A program made the position numbers and the translations under genes. This document shows positions 60,999-64,000 of a stretch of DNA of 64,000 bases, one piece after another. The notes under the pieces are model-generated. The model ran no database searches and had not been told where the DNA came from. It saw only the letters and a program-made list of their open reading frames with translations. Position 1 is the first letter of the stretch. Each line of letters opens with the position of its first letter. This DNA is from Arthrobacter sp. FW306-07-I (GTDB lineage: Bacteria > Actinomycetota > Actinomycetes > Actinomycetales > Micrococcaceae), in contig NZ_CP084550.1 of assembly GCF_021800405.1 (NCBI RefSeq), positions 2,232,001 to 2,296,000 on the forward strand, given 5' to 3'.

Positions 60999-62646
60999 AC
61001 CCGCTTTCGTCGCTAAAACAAAGACAGGCCGGTTTACCGACTTTGTTGACTCCCGCGTGGGCGGCTCTGGCATCCTTCGCGAATTCGGCCGCAAGGTATT
61101 CCCCGACCACTGGTCGTTCATGTTCGGTGAAGTCGCCCTGTACTCCTTCGTCATCCTGCTGCTTTCGGGCACCTTCCTGACGTTCTTCTTCGATCCGTCC
61201 ATGGCGGAGACCCACTACGACGGTTCCTACGTTCCTCTGAAGGGCGTGGAAATGTCGGTGGCGTACAGCTCGTCGCTGAACATCTCCTTCGATATCCGCG
61301 GCGGCCTTTTCATGCGCCAGGTGCACCACTGGGCGGCCCTGCTGTTCGTGGCGTCCATTGCGGTCCACATGCTGCGTGTTTTCTTCACCGGCGCGTTCCG
61401 CCGCCCGCGTGAGATGAACTGGGTAGTCGGCAGCGTACTGCTGATCCTGGCCATGGCAGCCGGATTCACCGGCTACTCGCTCCCCGACGACCTGCTGTCC
61501 GGTAACGGCCTCCGGATTATCGATGGCGTCATCAAGTCGATCCCGGTCATCGGAACGTACATCTCGTTCTTCCTGTTCGGTGGCGAGTTCCCCGGTACCG
61601 CCATCATCAGCCGCCTCTACATGCTGCACATCCTGCTGGTGCCTGCCCTGATCCTGCTGATGATCGTCCTCCACCTGTTCATGGTGGTGGTCCACAAGCA
61701 CACCCAGTACCCTGGCCCCGGCCGTAACGACAACAACGTTGTGGGTTACCCCCTCGGGCCTGTCTACGCAGCGAAGGCCGGTGGCTTCTTCTTCATCGTC
61801 TTCGGTGTGATCGCACTGATGGCCGCATTCTTCACCATCAACCCGATCTGGAACTACGGTCCCTACGACCCGTCCCCCGTGTCCGCCGGTACGCAGCCCG
61901 ACTGGTACATCGGCTTCGTTGACGGCGCGCTGCGGCTCATGCCGGGCACGCTCGGCAACTGGCACGTGGAGCAGGTCTGGTTCGGCCACGTGTTCACCTT
62001 CAACGTTCTGCTGCCCGCCCTGGTGCCGGCCGGGATCCTGTTCACCGTGATGTTCACCTACCCGTGGATCGAACGGTGGATCACCAAGGATGACCGTGAA
62101 CACCACGTGCTGGACCGTCCGCGCAACGCCCCCACCCGCACGGCAATCGGCGTAGCAGGGTTCATCTGGTACTGCGTCATGTGGGCTGCTGCAGGTTCCG
62201 ACCTCATCGCCACGCACTTCCACGTGTCGCTGAACGATGTCACCTACTGGCTTCGTGCTCTGTTCTTCATCGGCCCCATCATCGGCTTCATCGTCGCCAA
62301 GCGCGTAGCACTTGCGCTGCAGCGCAAGGACCGGGAGATCGCCCTTCATGGTCGGGAGACAGGCCGCATCGTCCGGCTTCCGCACGGTGAGTTCATCGAG
62401 GTCCACGCCCCGCTGGATGAGTACAAGCGCTACAAGCTGGTTGGTTTCGAATCACCCCAGGTGATTCCGGCCATTCCCAACGAGCACGGCGTAGTCACCA
62501 GCAAGGAAAAGCGCCGCGCGTTCCTTTCGCGCTGGTTCTTTGAAGACCGCGTCGCTCCGGCAACGCCTGCTGAGCTGGAGGCAGCCCACGGCCACGGCCA
62601 CGAGGCTGTTGAAGCGGCAGAAGGAAGCAAGAGCCTCACGCACTAG
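60970..62646 (+). CDS. qcrB: Cytochrome b subunit QcrB
   Basis: A 558-residue cytochrome b with eight or so helices and paired heme-binding His residues (VHHWAALLFVASIAVHM and MLHILLVPALILLMIVLHLF). It is the menaquinol site and the target of drugs such as Q203 in mycobacteria. A hydrophilic His/Glu-rich C-terminal tail follows. Three starts are possible (GTG 60967, ATG 60970, ATG 60976), all overlapping the end of qcrA; GGGAG lies 4 bases before 60970. Confidence 0.96.
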   Translation: MSMSATSTAEPAFVAKTKTGRFTDFVDSRVGGSGILREFGRKVFPDHWSFMFGEVALYSFVILLLSGTFLTFFFDPSMAETHYDGSYVPLKGVEMSVAYSSSLNISFDIRGGLFMRQVHHWAALLFVASIAVHMLRVFFTGAFRRPREMNWVVGSVLLILAMAAGFTGYSLPDDLLSGNGLRIIDGVIKSIPVIGTYISFFLFGGEFPGTAIISRLYMLHILLVPALILLMIVLHLFMVVVHKHTQYPGPGRNDNNVVGYPLGPVYAAKAGGFFFIVFGVIALMAAFFTINPIWNYGPYDPSPVSAGTQPDWYIGFVDGALRLMPGTLGNWHVEQVWFGHVFTFNVLLPALVPAGILFTVMFTYPWIERWITKDDREHHVLDRPRNAPTRTAIGVAGFIWYCVMWAAAGSDLIATHFHVSLNDVTYWLRALFFIGPIIGFIVAKRVALALQRKDREIALHGRETGRIVRLPHGEFIEVHAPLDEYKRYKLVGFESPQVIPAIPNEHGVVTSKEKRRAFLSRWFFEDRVAPATPAELEAAHGHGHEAVEAAEGSKSLTH

Positions 62647-62660
62647 CTTCAGAACCCAAA

Positions 62661-62695
62661 GGAAAGGCCCGATCCGTTATGGATCGGGCCTTTCC
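62661..62695 (+). terminator. Terminator of the qcrCAB operon
   Basis: A perfect 15-base stem (GGAAAGGCCCGATCC) with a 5-base loop follows qcrB by 14 bases. It also lies past the end of the GntR gene on the other strand and may serve both. Confidence 0.88.
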
Positions 62696-62755
62696 TGCTT
62701 AACACGTGGCTGCAAGTACCTCCAGGCCCGTTCACCAGCGCCAAAAGTGGCGTGC

Positions 62756-63526
62756 CTAGTGGTTGCGGGCTCTCCGTGCTCCGGGTCGCTGGAGGGGCAC
62801 CCAGAGCTTGTACCGGTCCGCCCGGTAGTACGAGACGGAGTAGTCCACCATGGCCCTTGCCACGAACGCATGCCGCTGGATCTTCAACAGGGGCGCCCCC
62901 ACTTCGACGTTGAGCAGCCTGGCAGTGGAGGGTGACGCCGCCGTGGCCTCGATCATGTCCTCCCCCCACTCCATGACCAGGCCGAACTGCTCGCTGAGGA
63001 CGTTATACAGCGAGGTGGGCGGCTCGCCGTCGAGCAGCCCTGGGACCCGGTGCGCCGGGATGAAGTTTTCGTCCACGCTCATCGGTTCCCCGTCCGCCAG
63101 AAGGAGCCGGCGGAACCGGACCAGCGGAGTGCCCTCATCAAGCTGGAGCTCGCGCGCCAGGAAGGCGCTGGCACCGATCTGCTCGAAGCTCAGCACCTTG
63201 GCTGCAGGAACCATGCCGCGCCGCTGCATCTCCTCGCTATAGGACGTGAGCTTCACTTGGAGGTCCAGTTTCGGGCGCCGGACAAAGGTCCCCAAACCGA
63301 CCACACGCTCGATGACCTCCTCCCCCACCAGGGCATCGATGGCCTGTCGCACGGTCATCCGGGCCAGCCCAAACCGCTCGGCAAGGTCACGTTCCGAGGG
63401 AAGCGCCGAGCCCGGGGGGCAGGACTCTGCAATATAGGTCCGAAGGATCTCGCGTAGTTGAACGTAGATGGCGGTTCCGCTGGTGCGGTCTATCTCCCCC
63501 GCTATTTCCGTGGCGCCAGCTGCCAT
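62756..63526 (-). CDS. GntR/HutC family regulator (DasR-like)
   Basis: A 256-residue regulator with an N-terminal winged HTH (PSERDLAERFGLARMTVRQAI) and a C-terminal UTRA ligand domain (RFRRLLLADGEPMSVDENF). The HTH motif and the divergent HPr gene liken it to DasR, which in Streptomyces responds to glucosamine-6-phosphate and represses PTS genes. A DasR-like operator lies upstream. GGAG precedes the ATG at 63526 by 7 bases; the longer frame upstream is not supported. Confidence 0.88.
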   Translation of the reverse strand: MAAGATEIAGEIDRTSGTAIYVQLREILRTYIAESCPPGSALPSERDLAERFGLARMTVRQAIDALVGEEVIERVVGLGTFVRRPKLDLQVKLTSYSEEMQRRGMVPAAKVLSFEQIGASAFLARELQLDEGTPLVRFRRLLLADGEPMSVDENFIPAHRVPGLLDGEPPTSLYNVLSEQFGLVMEWGEDMIEATAASPSTARLLNVEVGAPLLKIQRHAFVARAMVDYSVSYYRADRYKLWVPLQRPGARRARNH

Positions 63527-63564
63527 GATGTTTCTCCTGCCGTTGGGTTTGCACTCAATTTTAG

Positions 63565-63580
63565 GACGGGCTAGACCACC
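63565..63580. promoter_or_regulatory. DasR-like (dre) operator
   Basis: CGGGCTAGACCA (63567-63578) matches the DasR consensus TGGTCTAGACCA at 10 of 12 positions. A second half site (TGTACCACT, 63583-63591) follows. The operator lies between the divergent GntR and HPr genes and so could control both. Confidence 0.55.
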
Positions 63581-63691
63581 TGCTGTACCACTCTCGGTCG
63601 CTGTCGCGCACAGCGCCGGCCGCCGGATATATTTGGTCAGGACATTTTGCCGGACAGACGGATGGGGCCGTCGCGTGACGTAGGAGTCGCT

Positions 63692-63985
63692 TTGCCAGTA
63701 CAGAAGGCCGTGGTCGCTGCGCCCGTGGGCCTGCACGCACGTTCCGCCGCCATATTTGTCCGGGCGGTCACCGATACCGGACTGCCGGTCTCTATCAGCA
63801 AGGCCGGCGCTGACAAGGTGGATGCCCGCTCCCTGCTCCAGGTGATGGCTGCCGACTTCCCGCAGGGCTGCCACGTTGAACTGGCCGTCAATGAGGCGGC
63901 CCTGGATGGCGCTTTGGGCCGGCAAAAGGCCGAGGAAGCCCTCCGGGACCTCCGGGGCCTGTTGGAGTCGCAGGGAGCCGCCTGA
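63692..63985 (+). CDS. ptsH: HPr phosphocarrier protein of the PTS
   Basis: A 97-residue HPr with the phospho-acceptor His15 in PVGLHARSAAIF; the residue after Arg17 is Ser rather than the usual Pro. Ser47 may correspond to the regulatory Ser46 of low-GC HPr. It carries phosphate from enzyme I to the sugar-specific PTS enzymes. TTG at 63692 is the likely start, with TAGGAG 5 bases upstream; ATG codons further upstream lack this site and the family start. ptsI would be expected downstream, outside the window. Confidence 0.93.
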   Translation: MPVQKAVVAAPVGLHARSAAIFVRAVTDTGLPVSISKAGADKVDARSLLQVMAADFPQGCHVELAVNEAALDGALGRQKAEEALRDLRGLLESQGAA

Positions 63986-64000
63986 GCCGCTTGGAGATAG

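Noticed and set aside
60988..62406. 472-codon minus-strand frame opposite qcrB
   Set aside because: Antisense of a typical cytochrome b gene; its composition (Asp, His, Glu, Gln) mirrors the hydrophobic helix codons.
1..64000. CRISPR arrays, rRNA genes and insertion sequences with transposases
   Set aside because: No spaced direct repeats, no rRNA-like stretches and no DDE-type transposase were seen on reading through.

Overview
The window is high-GC actinobacterial chromosome, most likely from the Micrococcaceae (Arthrobacter/Pseudarthrobacter-like). The evidence is a complete Pup-proteasome locus, the mycothiol ligase mshC, the actinobacterial RNA-polymerase factor rbpA, a three-gene qcrCAB cytochrome bc complex with a diheme cytochrome c, a naturally fused PafB-PafC regulator, and many small actinobacteria-only families (DUF4193, DUF5703, DUF3054). 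Genus level is inferred from gene content and order; no search was run.

Layout. 1-11.4 kb is mixed accessory metabolism and envelope: a FUSC-type membrane protein running off the left edge, a class C beta-lactamase-like hydrolase, a xi-class glutathione-transferase-like reductase, an M50B metallopeptidase, DUF4193, two tandem GT9 glycosyltransferases, small proteins around an unexplained RNA-like fold, a quinone-oxidoreductase-like MDR enzyme, a formate/nitrite channel, CsbD and phospholipase D. 11.5-16.1 kb holds YqeY, a secreted subtilase with LGFP repeats, a gene-poor stretch with a possible decayed penicillin-binding-type gene, two small membrane proteins and tRNA-Leu(GAG). 16.2-25.5 kb holds an M20 peptidase, an acyl-CoA dehydrogenase, an aldo/keto reductase, uppP, mshC, a PAC2 protein, a HAD phosphatase and a site-2 protease with a C-terminal CBS-like region.

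25.5-41.5 kb is the protein-quality-control block: trmI, arc(mpa), dop, pup, prcB, prcA, pafA, two FKBP prolyl isomerases, pafBC, a small membrane protein, tatA, tatC and a HelY/Ski2-like helicase. ARC unfolds pupylated proteins for the PrcBA core, PafA ligates Pup, Dop deamidates and removes it, and PafBC is known in relatives as a DNA-damage activator. 41.5-48.4 kb holds an amidohydrolase, polyprenol-phosphate-mannose synthase, rbpA, an SPFH/NfeD pair, an RlmA-like methyltransferase, peptide deformylase and an NTF2-like protein.

48.4-51.6 kb is a type III polyketide synthase, methyltransferase and flavin monooxygenase operon. It is followed by the most clearly mobile region, 51.9-54.9 kb: a canonical tyrosine recombinase, a Cro/C1-type HTH protein and a zinc-ribbon, catalytically odd tyrosine-recombinase-like protein in overlapping frames. 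55-58.2 kb holds small membrane proteins, a stand-alone Lrp ligand-binding domain and trpD. 58.3-62.7 kb encodes ctaE and qcrC-qcrA-qcrB of the respiratory bc-aa3 supercomplex. The window ends with a divergent DasR-like GntR regulator and HPr pair sharing a DasR-like operator.

Across the window at least 18 genes have a TANNNT box exactly 6 or 7 bases before the start codon, which points to widespread leaderless transcription and supports many of the start choices made here.
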